Source of the DNA: Bradyrhizobium sp. 1(2017)
GTDB taxonomy: Bacteria > Pseudomonadota > Alphaproteobacteria > Rhizobiales > Xanthobacteraceae
NCBI RefSeq assembly: GCF_011602485.2
Contig: NZ_CP050022.2
Span: forward strand, 682,001-746,000
Direction of reading: 5' to 3'
DNA: 64,000 nucleotides
The position numbers and the translations under genes were made by a program. Under the pieces are notes generated by a model that saw only the letters and a list, made by a program, of their open reading frames with translations, was not told the origin of the DNA and did not search any database. This document shows positions 42,580 through 50,421 of the stretch, piece by piece (position 1 is the first letter of the stretch; each line of letters begins with the position of its first letter).

Positions 42580-43740
42580 TTAGCGCAAGCCCAAACCGCG
42601 GGCGATGATGCCGCGCAGCACCTCGGTGGTGCCGCCCTGGATGGTGAGTTTCGGCGCGGTCTTGATGGCGAAGTCGAGCTGCCGCTCCAGCGTCTCGCGG
42701 TTGGTCGCGGTCTCCTCGACGAAGGCGGCGAGATCGCGCACGCGATGCGGCAGCTGCTGCTCCCAGACCGTGCCGATGTCCTTGACGATGGAGGCTTCGA
42801 CCACGGGTTCCTTACCGGCCTGCAGCATGCCGGCGACCGAGACCGACATGCGCCGCATGGTGTGGAGCTGCGCGACGAGGCGTCCTATGCCTTCGGCGCT
42901 GCGCGTGTCGGGATTGGGGCCGACCGCGCGGACCAGCTCGGTCAGCACGTAATAGGTTTCGAGAAAGCGTTCGGGACCCGAGCGCTCGTAGGCGAGCTCG
43001 CTCGTCGCCTGCTTCCAGGCGCCGTCGACCTCGCCGAGCACGTGATCGTCAGGCACGAAGAAGTCGGTGAACACGACCTCGTTGAACTCGTACTGGCCGG
43101 TGATCTGGCCGATCGGGTTCACCTTGATGCCCGGCTGCTTCATCTTGACCAGGAACTGGGTCAGGCCGTGCCGGCGGTTTTCCTTGGTCGGCGGCGAAGT
43201 CCGGAAGATCGCGATCATGTAGTCGGCGATGTGGGCCGACGAGGTCCAGATCTTGGTGCCGTTGATGAGATAGCCGCCGTCTGTCTTGGTCGCGCGCGTC
43301 TTCGCCGCGAACAGGTCGGAGCCGGAGTTCGGCTCGCTCATGCCGATGGCAAAGCAGATCTCGCCGCGGCAGATGCGCGGCAGGATGTCCATCTTGATAT
43401 GCTCGGGCGCGTATTTCAGCAGCACCGGTCCGCTCTGGCGGTCGGCGACGAAGAAGCGCCGCGTCGGTGCGTTGGCGACGCGCATCTCTTCGGTCACCAC
43501 GTAGCGCTCGAGGAAGGAGCGCTCCTGGCCGCCATATTTCTTTGGCCAGGTCATCCCCAGCCAGCCCTTGGCGCCGACCCGGCGGGAAAACTCCGGCGCG
43601 TCGGCGTCTTCGCGGTTGGGCTTGTGCGGATCGAAGGTGCCGGCGGCGATTTCCTCGGCGAGGAAGGCGCGCACTTCCTTGCGCAGCTGCTCGCACTTCT
43701 CGGGCAGGCGGATCGGATCGAAACGGAGGGCAGCGGTCAT
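42580..43740 (-). CDS. Acyl-CoA dehydrogenase
   Basis: A 386-residue FAD enzyme that introduces an alpha,beta double bond in acyl-CoA. N-terminal helical part: VRAFLAEEIAAGTFDPH; FAD/substrate segment: EICFAIGMSEPNSGSDLFAA near 120-140; TDGGYLINGTKIWTSSAHIAD; C-terminal IQGGTTEVLRGIIARGLGLR. The ATG at 43740 gives the conserved N-terminus; a longer frame is not needed. It lies 17 bases downstream of another dehydrogenase gene. Such adjacent pairs often encode alpha2beta2 enzymes for steroid or cyclic acyl-CoA side chains. Confidence 0.92.
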   Translation of the reverse strand: MTAALRFDPIRLPEKCEQLRKEVRAFLAEEIAAGTFDPHKPNREDADAPEFSRRVGAKGWLGMTWPKKYGGQERSFLERYVVTEEMRVANAPTRRFFVADRQSGPVLLKYAPEHIKMDILPRICRGEICFAIGMSEPNSGSDLFAAKTRATKTDGGYLINGTKIWTSSAHIADYMIAIFRTSPPTKENRRHGLTQFLVKMKQPGIKVNPIGQITGQYEFNEVVFTDFFVPDDHVLGEVDGAWKQATSELAYERSGPERFLETYYVLTELVRAVGPNPDTRSAEGIGRLVAQLHTMRRMSVSVAGMLQAGKEPVVEASIVKDIGTVWEQQLPHRVRDLAAFVEETATNRETLERQLDFAIKTAPKLTIQGGTTEVLRGIIARGLGLR

Positions 43741-43757
43741 TGTGTCTCTCTCCCGGA

Positions 43758-44819
43758 TCAGCGCGACGCCACGAGCGGCCACAATTCATCGGCACCGCGG
43801 TTTGCGACGAGCTTGCCGAGCTCGACCGCCCAATGGCTTTCCGAGCCGAAATCGTCGCGCCAGGCCAGCGCCCGCAGCGAATAGCGGTGCAGGATGTGCT
43901 CCATGGTGAAGCCGATCGCGCCGTGAACCTGATGCGCGATGGCGCCGCCCTTTTCAGCAGCTTCTGCGCAGCGGATCTTTGCGGAGGCGGCTTCGAGATA
44001 GACCTCATCGTCAAATGCCTTGGCATTCGCGATGGCGTCGGCTGCGGACGTCGCCGCGGCAAGCGCTGCGGCGGATTCGCCGGCAAGGCGCGCGAGATTG
44101 TGCTGCACGGCCTGGAATTTCGAGATCTTCTTCTCGAAGGCGACGCGCTCGTTGGAGTAGCGCACGGAGATGTCGAGCATGGATTCGAGCGCGCCCGCGA
44201 TCTGAAGGCTGCGCGCGACGCCGCCCATCAGCATCAAATTGGTCTGGTCAAAGCCCTTCGCCGGCTTGATCGTGACGGGCTGGACCTTGTCGAGCGTGAC
44301 GGTGTCGCTGTGGTCGTAGCCGACATTGAGCCCGGTCTCGATCCGTGCGTTGGCCGCATCGACCAGCGCGATGGAAACCCCATCCTTGCCGTGCGCCAGC
44401 ACCGCAAAATGCTTCGCCGCCTTGGCAAAGGGCACGCCGCGCGCGCGGCCGGAGACCGCGCCGTCGGCATCGAGCGTGATGCGATCCTTCGGGGACGCAG
44501 GCAGCACGGTCATCTCGCCTTCGGGCGATGTGATCTTCGCCTGCGCCAGCAACCAGCCCGCCAGCATAGTCTCTGCCAGGGGAACCGCGACCGCAAAACG
44601 GCCGGCGGCGTTCAGCAGGGCAAAACCGTCGGCAAGACTGGCGCCGGAGCCGCCGAGATCGTCAGGCACCCAGGAGAGCGGCAGGCCGGCTTCGCTCAGC
44701 GCCTGCCACAGCGGCGCCTGCCACGAATCTTTCCTGTCGTTGTTGATGGTCTGCGGATCGGCGAGATCGGCGAAGATTTTCTCCGCGGTCTCGACGACGA
44801 TGTTGTCACTCTCCGCCAC
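43758..44819 (-). CDS. Acyl-CoA dehydrogenase family protein (second of a pair)
   Basis: A 353-residue protein with GTG start (ribosome site GGGGAAC); a longer frame to 44936 lacks a good start. It is shorter than the neighbouring dehydrogenase. N-terminal helical region; MLAGWLLAQAKITSPEGEMTV in the middle; C-terminal KFQAVQHNLARLAGESAAA and QVHGAIGFTMEHILHRYSLRA, as in other family members. The usual SEPNxGSD flavin-binding segment is missing, which fits a partner subunit of a heterotetramer. First gene of the operon with 42580 and 41751. Confidence 0.85.
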   Translation of the reverse strand: MAESDNIVVETAEKIFADLADPQTINNDRKDSWQAPLWQALSEAGLPLSWVPDDLGGSGASLADGFALLNAAGRFAVAVPLAETMLAGWLLAQAKITSPEGEMTVLPASPKDRITLDADGAVSGRARGVPFAKAAKHFAVLAHGKDGVSIALVDAANARIETGLNVGYDHSDTVTLDKVQPVTIKPAKGFDQTNLMLMGGVARSLQIAGALESMLDISVRYSNERVAFEKKISKFQAVQHNLARLAGESAAALAAATSAADAIANAKAFDDEVYLEAASAKIRCAEAAEKGGAIAHQVHGAIGFTMEHILHRYSLRALAWRDDFGSESHWAVELGKLVANRGADELWPLVASR

Positions 44820-45078
44820 AGCGTTCCCCGTGTTTTGCCATTGGCGCGTCCTGCTCGGTGGACGGACGCGCGATCTCTTCTTGCGCCCGATGATCGGAAA
44901 AAGCCATGGCCCTGACAAGCGTTGATCGCAGGTCAACCTGCGGCGCGGACATGGGCGCGAGGGCCTGTCGAGGCTAATTCCGCTAAGCGGAGTTTGCTCG
45001 ATTTGCAGGGCGCGGCAAACTCGCTAAACAGGGCCAATGAGCTGAGGCTTGCATCAGAGACAGGGGAAGGAAAACAAC

Positions 45079-45864
45079 ATGGCCAACGACAGTCTGTGCG
45101 CAATCGTGACGGGATCGGCTTCCGGCCTCGGTGCTGCGACCGCGGAAATTCTCGCGCGGAACGGGGCCCGGCTCGTCATCAACTATTCCTCGAGCCAGAA
45201 GGAGGCCGAGGCGACGGCAGAGCTCTGCCGCAAGGCCGGCGCCGCGGAAGTCCTGGTCGCGCAAGGCGACGTCTCGAAGGATGACGATTGCCGCAAGATC
45301 GTCGCGGCGGCGGCGCCCTGGGGCCGGCTCGATATTCTCGTCAACAATGCCGGCATCACCAAGCATGTGGCACACGCGGATCTCGATGGGTTGTCGGCGG
45401 AAGATTTCCAGCGGGTCTATGGCGTCAACACCATCGGCCCGTTCCAGATGGTGCGCGCGGCGCGCAGCTTGCTCGAAGCCGGCGCCAAGGCTTCGGAGCG
45501 GCCGTCCGCCGTGGTCAACGTGTCCTCGGTCGCCGGCATCAGCGGCGTCGGCTCGTCGATCGCCTATGCCGCAAGCAAGGGCGCGCTCAACACCATGACC
45601 CTGTCACTGTCGCGCGCGCTCGCGCCGCTGATCCGCGTCAACACGGTGTGTCCCGGTTACATCGATACGCCCTGGTTCACCAAGGGCCGCGGCGAGGCCG
45701 GCGCCAAGCAGGTCCGCGACAGCGTGGTGGCAAAGGTGCCGCTCAAGGTCGCATCATCCGCGGAAGACATCGCCCAGCTCGTCTGCTTCCTCGCGATGCC
45801 GGCCTCCAACAACATGACCGGTGAGGTCGTGCGCATGGATGCGGGCATGCATTTGATTACGTGA
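45079..45864 (+). CDS. Short-chain dehydrogenase/reductase
   Basis: A 261-residue classical SDR with nucleotide-binding TGSASGLG near 11-18, NNAGIT near 92, the catalytic S-x12-Y-x3-K seen as VNVSSVAGIS...YAASKGAL near 145-165, and the C-terminal MTGEVVRMDAGMHL. It oxidises or reduces a carbonyl/hydroxyl with NAD(P). The start ATG at 45079 follows GGGGAAGGAA. It is transcribed away from the acyl-CoA dehydrogenase operon across a 259-base divergent gap, so it may supply the 3-hydroxyacyl-CoA or alcohol oxidation step of the same pathway. Confidence 0.93.
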   Translation: MANDSLCAIVTGSASGLGAATAEILARNGARLVINYSSSQKEAEATAELCRKAGAAEVLVAQGDVSKDDDCRKIVAAAAPWGRLDILVNNAGITKHVAHADLDGLSAEDFQRVYGVNTIGPFQMVRAARSLLEAGAKASERPSAVVNVSSVAGISGVGSSIAYAASKGALNTMTLSLSRALAPLIRVNTVCPGYIDTPWFTKGRGEAGAKQVRDSVVAKVPLKVASSAEDIAQLVCFLAMPASNNMTGEVVRMDAGMHLIT

Positions 45865-45883
45865 GATCGCGCGGCAAATTCAC

Positions 45884-45912
45884 GTGTCGTCCCGGCGCAG
45901 GCCGGGACGACA
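45884..45912. repeat. Minimal single-arm family 1 repeat
   Basis: GTGTCGTCCCGGC, GCAG, GCCGGGACGACAC: one perfect hairpin arm without the partner arm. Confidence 0.8.
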
Positions 45913-45949
45913 CCGAGTTTTTTGGCAGGCGCTTCGCAGCGCTTGAGAG

Positions 45950-46222
45950 CTACCCCTTGATCACGCCGCTCGCCACCAGGCGGTGCCAGATGAACAGCAC
46001 CACCACCGCGCCGATGGTGGCCATGATGAAGCCGGCGCCCTGGTCGGGGCTGTAATGGCCGACGGCCTGGCCGACGAAGGTCGCCAGAAACGCGCCGGCG
46101 ATGCCGAGGATGGTGGTGAGGATGAAGCCGCTCGGATTGTTGGGCCCCGGCGCGAGCCAGCGCGCGATGAGGCCGGCAATGAAGCCGACGACGATGATCC
46201 ACAACAGGCCGCCCATGCTCAT
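45950..46222 (-). CDS. GlsB/YeaQ/YmgE family stress response membrane protein
   Basis: A 90-residue protein with three hydrophobic helices and conserved glycines (GGLLWIIVVGFIAGLIARWL, GFILTTILGIAGAFLATFVGQ, GFIMATIGAVVVLFIW). Members are small inner-membrane proteins induced by stress (transglycosylase-associated family). The start ATG is preceded by GAGGGGAG. The YidB-like gene lies 28 bases upstream on the same strand, so they may share a transcript. No more specific function can be given. Confidence 0.92.
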   Translation of the reverse strand: MSMGGLLWIIVVGFIAGLIARWLAPGPNNPSGFILTTILGIAGAFLATFVGQAVGHYSPDQGAGFIMATIGAVVVLFIWHRLVASGVIKG

Positions 46223-46250
46223 GACAGTGCTCCCCTCCCTTTGACGACGA

Positions 46251-46853
46251 TCAGATGCGATCCGAGAGCTCGTTCTCGGTCGGCAGCCGTCCGTCCGGCG
46301 TCAGGTGGTCGATCACCTGCGGCAGATACTGGCTGAGGCCGGACAGCAGATCCTGGCGCGACAGGCCGCTCTGGGCCGACAGGCTCTCGATCTGGTCGGC
46401 GCCGAGCGCGTTGGCGAGATCGCCCGGTGCAATCTGCTTGTTCTCGCCCTTGCCGACCCAGGAATTTGCGGCATCGCCCTGGCCGCCCTGCTGGAGCTGG
46501 TTGAGGAGATCGCCGAGCCCGCCGCTGAGCACGGTGCCGGCCGCGCCGCCCGCAAGCAGGCCGCCGAGGCCGCCCTTGAGCAGATCGCTGAGACCGCCGC
46601 TCCCGCCGGGTCCACCGGGAAGAGCGCTGCTCCCCGTATTCACAGGCGTTGGAGGCGGCAGCGGCGACCGCTGCTGCGGCGCCTGCGCTGCGCCGGGCTG
46701 GCCTGCCGTCAAATGCTTGAATGCCTTCCACCCAAGCAGGGCAATGATCGCCATCGTCATCGGCGACATGCCGCCGGAGGATTGCTCGGAGCTGGGCGTG
46801 CTGGGGCCGCGCGGGCCGTTCTGCATGCCGTTGAGGACGTCGAGTAGACCCAT
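46251..46853 (-). CDS. YidB family (DUF937) protein
   Basis: A 200-residue protein with start ATG at 46853 and GGAGAG upstream. It begins MGLLDVLNGMQNGPRG, typical of YidB/DUF937. The middle is Gly/Pro/Gln-rich and low complexity; GGLGGLLAGGAAGTVLSGGLGDLL follows. The C-terminal region (LANALGADQIESLSAQSGLS, LLSGLSQYLPQVIDHLTPDG) is the conserved DUF937 helical domain. The molecular role is unknown. It is upstream of the GlsB-like gene by 28 bases. Confidence 0.9.
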   Translation of the reverse strand: MGLLDVLNGMQNGPRGPSTPSSEQSSGGMSPMTMAIIALLGWKAFKHLTAGQPGAAQAPQQRSPLPPPTPVNTGSSALPGGPGGSGGLSDLLKGGLGGLLAGGAAGTVLSGGLGDLLNQLQQGGQGDAANSWVGKGENKQIAPGDLANALGADQIESLSAQSGLSRQDLLSGLSQYLPQVIDHLTPDGRLPTENELSDRI

Positions 46854-47013
46854 GGTGCTCTCCTTTGGCGTCTCGTTCGGCGAGCTTTCGCCGCTGACAA
46901 CCCCCCGGGGCGAAAACATATGAGTCTCTCATGACGGTTACAAGGCGAATGCATCGCAACCGATGGGCAGGCGGCGCTGCCTCTGCTATCGAAGGCCGGT
47001 CATTCAAGGAGCG

Positions 47014-48021
47014 ATGTCAGTGGTTGCGGATCGACCGATCGTGGTGGCCGGCGCCGGCGCCATCGGCTGTTTCGTCGGCGGCATGCTGGCCGCCTCGGGC
47101 CGCCGCGTCGCGCTGCTCGTGCGGCCGCGGGTGAAGACCGAGATCGAGCGGTTCGGCCTGCGGCTGACCGATTTCGGCGGCTCCGAGACGAAGCTCGACG
47201 CCGGCCAGCTCGCGTTGTCGGAAGATCCTTCGATCTTCCACAGCGCCGGCATCGTGCTGGTGACGGTGAAGAGCGCCGACACCGCGGATGTCGCGGACCA
47301 GATCGCGCAGCACGCGCCGCGGGATGCCGTTATCGTGTCCCTGCAAAATGGGATCGGCAATGTCGCGGTGCTGCGCGAGCGCCTCGATGGCCGGCGCCTG
47401 CTTGCGGGGATGGTACCCTTCAACGTGATCGCGATGGGCGAGGGCCGCTTCCACCGCTCGACCTCCGGCGACATCCATATTGGTGAGGACGAGGCAAGCA
47501 CGGCGCTCGCGCTGTCGGTGCGGGGTCTCACGATCCGCGCGAGCCGTGACATCACCGGCGTGCAATGGGGCAAGCTGATCATCAATCTGAACAATGCGCT
47601 CAGCGCGCTGTCCGGCATGCCGCTCGCCGCGCAACTGGCGAACCGCGACTGGCGGAGGCTGTTCGCGGACCAGATGGCGGAGGGGCTGGCCGCGCTGAAG
47701 GCCGCCGGTATCGCGCCGGTCTCGGCAACGCCGATTCCCATGGGATGGACGCCAGCCTTGCTGAGGCTGCCGGACGTGATCTTCAACGCAATCCTTGGAC
47801 GCACGATGAAGATCGATCCGGAGGCTCGCTCCTCGATGTGGCAGGATCTGAAGCAGGGCCGCAGGACCGAGATCGACTATCTCCAGGGTGCGGTGATCGC
47901 GCTTGCCGAGCAAAACAACGTGCCTGTGCCGCTGATGCGCCGCATTGTTGCGCTGATCAAGGAAGCCGAGGTCGCGGGCAACGGGCCGCCCGGTCTGACG
48001 CCGCAGCAAATTCGCGGGTAG
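47014..48021 (+). CDS. 2-dehydropantoate 2-reductase family protein
   Basis: A 335-residue NADPH-binding reductase of the PanE/ApbA class. The N-terminal Rossmann motif is IVVAGAGAIGCFVGG near residue 9-23. VSLQNGIGN is present near 112, and the catalytic lysine region is GVQWGKLIINLNNAL. PanE reduces ketopantoate to pantoate for coenzyme A synthesis, but the family also covers other 2-oxoacid reductases. The C-terminal helical domain ends near DLKQGRRTEIDYLQGAV, the PanE-type active-site region. The ATG at 47014 has AAGGAG upstream. It is monocistronic. Confidence 0.9.
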   Translation: MSVVADRPIVVAGAGAIGCFVGGMLAASGRRVALLVRPRVKTEIERFGLRLTDFGGSETKLDAGQLALSEDPSIFHSAGIVLVTVKSADTADVADQIAQHAPRDAVIVSLQNGIGNVAVLRERLDGRRLLAGMVPFNVIAMGEGRFHRSTSGDIHIGEDEASTALALSVRGLTIRASRDITGVQWGKLIINLNNALSALSGMPLAAQLANRDWRRLFADQMAEGLAALKAAGIAPVSATPIPMGWTPALLRLPDVIFNAILGRTMKIDPEARSSMWQDLKQGRRTEIDYLQGAVIALAEQNNVPVPLMRRIVALIKEAEVAGNGPPGLTPQQIRG

Positions 48022-48046
48022 CGCTCGAACTCGATGGAGATGCGCA

Positions 48047-48253
48047 ATGAAGCATTGTTTGACGGCCGGGCTCGCGCTGGCTGCGCTCTGCGCCGCATCG
48101 ACTCTCGCTTACGCCAGACCGCCGACGGTGATGAACTCACCCGGCTATGACAGGCGATTGCAGGAGAGCCGGTCGCAGCTGGGCACCGCGACAGCGCCAG
48201 CGACTGCGCCGGTGGTCAAGCCGAAGCGGAGCAAGAAAAAGCACGCGTACTGA
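48047..48253 (+). CDS. Hypothetical small secreted basic protein
   Basis: A 68-residue protein with a clear signal peptide (MKHCLTAGLALAALCAASTLAYA) and a mature part of about 45 residues ending in a Lys-rich stretch (KPKRSKKKHAY). It lies 25 bases after the reductase stop. The start has GGAGATG nearby. I do not recognise a family; the gene may be restricted to this group of bacteria. Confidence 0.6.
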   Translation: MKHCLTAGLALAALCAASTLAYARPPTVMNSPGYDRRLQESRSQLGTATAPATAPVVKPKRSKKKHAY

Positions 48254-48280
48254 AGCCAACCTCGGCGCAACGGCCTCCGG

Positions 48281-48404
48281 GGTCGTCCCGGCGAAGGCCG
48301 GGACCCATAACCACCCAATTGGATTTGGCGAAGACCCGTGATGATCCATCTCGTGCCACAACTCCTCCCTGGGGTAATGGGTCCCGGCCTTCGCCGGGAC
48401 GACT
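48281..48404. repeat. Bipartite palindromic repeat, family 1
   Basis: Left arm GTCGTCCCGGCGAAGGCC, GGGACCCATAACC; right arm GGTAATGGGTCCCGGCCTTC, GCCGGGACGACTGC. It lies between the convergent small secreted protein and Gln-rich secreted protein genes. Confidence 0.85.
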
Positions 48405-48443
48405 GCGGAGTGTGTGGCGACAGCGGGACAAAAACAGAGCAGC

Positions 48444-49073
48444 TCAGCCCTTCTTCGCCGGCTTGCTCGGCGTCGGGTTGAACAGCTTCTTCAGATCGTT
48501 CAGGCTTTCCGACAGGCGCGGCCATTCGCAGGAGAAGGCGCCCTTGGTGCAGGGCGCGCCCTTTCGCTGGCCGACAGTCTGCTGCACTTTCGGCCGCTCG
48601 ACCGGGATCGGCACGCGTTCGACGTCGGTCCGTAGCGCAACCTGCTGGAGCTGCAGGAGCTGTCGTGCCTGTTGTTCCTGCTGCTCGCGCTGCTGCCGCG
48701 CGGTGGCTTGCGCGGCTTCGTTGCTGCGGCGCTCTCTGGCGAGGTAGGCCGTGTAGGCTTCGTCGATCTTCTTCTGTTCCTCCGGCGTCGGATTCGGCCC
48801 GGCAATGTCGAAGCTGCGATCCTGGAGGAAGTCGTAATAGGAATAGCCGCCGCCCGGTTTGCGGCGTCCGGCGAACTTGGCGTTGCAATCGGCAAGCGCC
48901 GCCGTCTTCTCGGCCTTCGTCGGCAATTTCTCGGCCGCGTCGGCGCAGGACTCGAAGTCGAGAGGCGCGCGCTTCCACCATTGCGCCTGGGCATGCGTCA
49001 ACGTCAGCAGAAAAAATCCTGCTGTGGCCACGAGGAGCGGCGCCGCACGACGCGATGCAACTACGACCGACAT
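48444..49073 (-). CDS. Hypothetical secreted Gln/Lys-rich protein
   Basis: A 209-residue protein with a signal peptide ending near THAQAQWWKRAP. Cysteines at ESCADAAEK, ADCNAKF and CTKGAFSCEW may form disulfides in the periplasm. Residues 95-150 are a charged and Gln-rich helical stretch (TARQQREQQEQQARQLLQLQ) typical of a coiled coil. The tail is Lys-rich. No family recognised. It is monocistronic between a repeat and a 205-base upstream region. Confidence 0.65.
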   Translation of the reverse strand: MSVVVASRRAAPLLVATAGFFLLTLTHAQAQWWKRAPLDFESCADAAEKLPTKAEKTAALADCNAKFAGRRKPGGGYSYYDFLQDRSFDIAGPNPTPEEQKKIDEAYTAYLARERRSNEAAQATARQQREQQEQQARQLLQLQQVALRTDVERVPIPVERPKVQQTVGQRKGAPCTKGAFSCEWPRLSESLNDLKKLFNPTPSKPAKKG

Positions 49074-49278
49074 TCTACGAGAGCATTCCTTGCAAGACTC
49101 AACCCGCCCTGAGTCGAGTCTGATTTTTGCCTCTTTATAGCCGACTTGTCACCCATGGAACCCGGGAATTTCATGGCTGGGTTGCTGACATTTTTTGCTT
49201 GACGTGGCGCGTGAGGCACAGCCGCGCGGCTGGTTATGCGCTTAGACTTTTATCGATTTGAATTCGAGGGGGTCTTTC

Positions 49279-50307
49279 ATGCGCGCGCTGGCCGGTCTCG
49301 TCGCAATTGCGCTGTTGCTGATTGGCGGCCGCGCCTTCGCGGCGGACGAAGTAGCACCCAACGGCAAGCCGGTGAGGGCGATTGCCGACGCACGGCTCTC
49401 GGTCGGCGGCCAGGGAATTCTGCCGCTGTACCTCTCCAGCGACTGGTCGCTTCCCCTGCCGGCGATCTCGCGCGCGGTCATCGTGCTGCACGGACGGCTG
49501 CGCAATGCCGACGAGTACTATTTCTCGGCCCACACCGCACAGGTGGCCGCGGGCGACGACGGCAAGCGCGCACTCATGATCGTGCCGCAGTTCCTGGCGG
49601 ACATCGACGTCGAGGCGCATAAGCTGCCGGCCGACATGCTGCGCTGGTCGCTGGAGGGTTGGGAGGGCGGCGAGGCCGCGCTTGGGCCCAATCCGGTCTC
49701 TTCGTTCGAGGCGCTCGATGCGATCCTGGCAAAGCTCTCCGACCGGCGCATCTTCCCGAACCTGAAGCAGGTCGTGGTCGCCGGCCATTCCGGCGGCGGC
49801 CAGGTGGCGCAACGCTATGCCATTGCCGGAAAGGGCGAGATGGCGCTGTCGCGTCAGCACATCGATGTCCGCTATGTCGTCGCCAATCCTTCGTCCTACG
49901 CCTATTTCAGTGCCAATCGGCCCGTGCCTGCCATCGCCAGATCCTGTCCGGGCTACAACAATTGGAAATACGGCATGGACGAGCGGCCGCCCTACCTTGC
50001 GAATGCCACGCCGGCCGCGCTCGAGCAGCGCTATGTCGAGCGCGAGGTGGTTTATCTGCTCGGCACGCTCGACACCAACCCGAAGCATTCCGCGCTCGAC
50101 AAGAGCTGCATGGCCGAGGCGCAAGGCGCGACCCGCTACGCCCGCGGCCACGCTTATGCGGACGCGATGGCCAAGCGCGACCACGGCGCGCCCAATCACA
50201 GGGTCTGGGACGTCGCGGGCGTCGGCCATGACGGCGACAAGATGCTGACCTCCGCATGCGGGTTAGCTGCGCTGTTCGATAGTCCGGGCTGCGGCGCGGA
50301 GCGGTGA
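49279..50307 (+). CDS. Secreted alpha/beta-hydrolase fold protein
   Basis: A 342-residue protein, ATG at 49279 with GAGGGGGT six bases upstream. Signal peptide MRALAGLVAIALLLIGGRAFAA. The hydrolase features are a central strand/loop AVIVLHGRLRNADEYYFSA and the nucleophile elbow VVAGHSGGGQVAQRYA, G-H-S-G-G. A final His is likely in DVAGVGHDGDKM. Substrate unknown; the family resembles periplasmic or extracellular esterases. It precedes the acyl-CoA ligase gene by 114 bases. Confidence 0.85.
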   Translation: MRALAGLVAIALLLIGGRAFAADEVAPNGKPVRAIADARLSVGGQGILPLYLSSDWSLPLPAISRAVIVLHGRLRNADEYYFSAHTAQVAAGDDGKRALMIVPQFLADIDVEAHKLPADMLRWSLEGWEGGEAALGPNPVSSFEALDAILAKLSDRRIFPNLKQVVVAGHSGGGQVAQRYAIAGKGEMALSRQHIDVRYVVANPSSYAYFSANRPVPAIARSCPGYNNWKYGMDERPPYLANATPAALEQRYVEREVVYLLGTLDTNPKHSALDKSCMAEAQGATRYARGHAYADAMAKRDHGAPNHRVWDVAGVGHDGDKMLTSACGLAALFDSPGCGAER

Positions 50308-50421
50308 TGGCCCGCATCTTGAAGGCATTGCGTCTTGAAGGTCCGGCCTTGCCTGTTACACTTCGTCCCGCGCCGTGCCTCATCGTGAGGCGACGCCAAG
50401 AACACGAAGTGGAAACGCCTG

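Noticed and set aside
42745..43884. 379-codon plus-strand frame opposite acyl-CoA dehydrogenase
   Set aside because: Shadow of the real dehydrogenase gene on the other strand.
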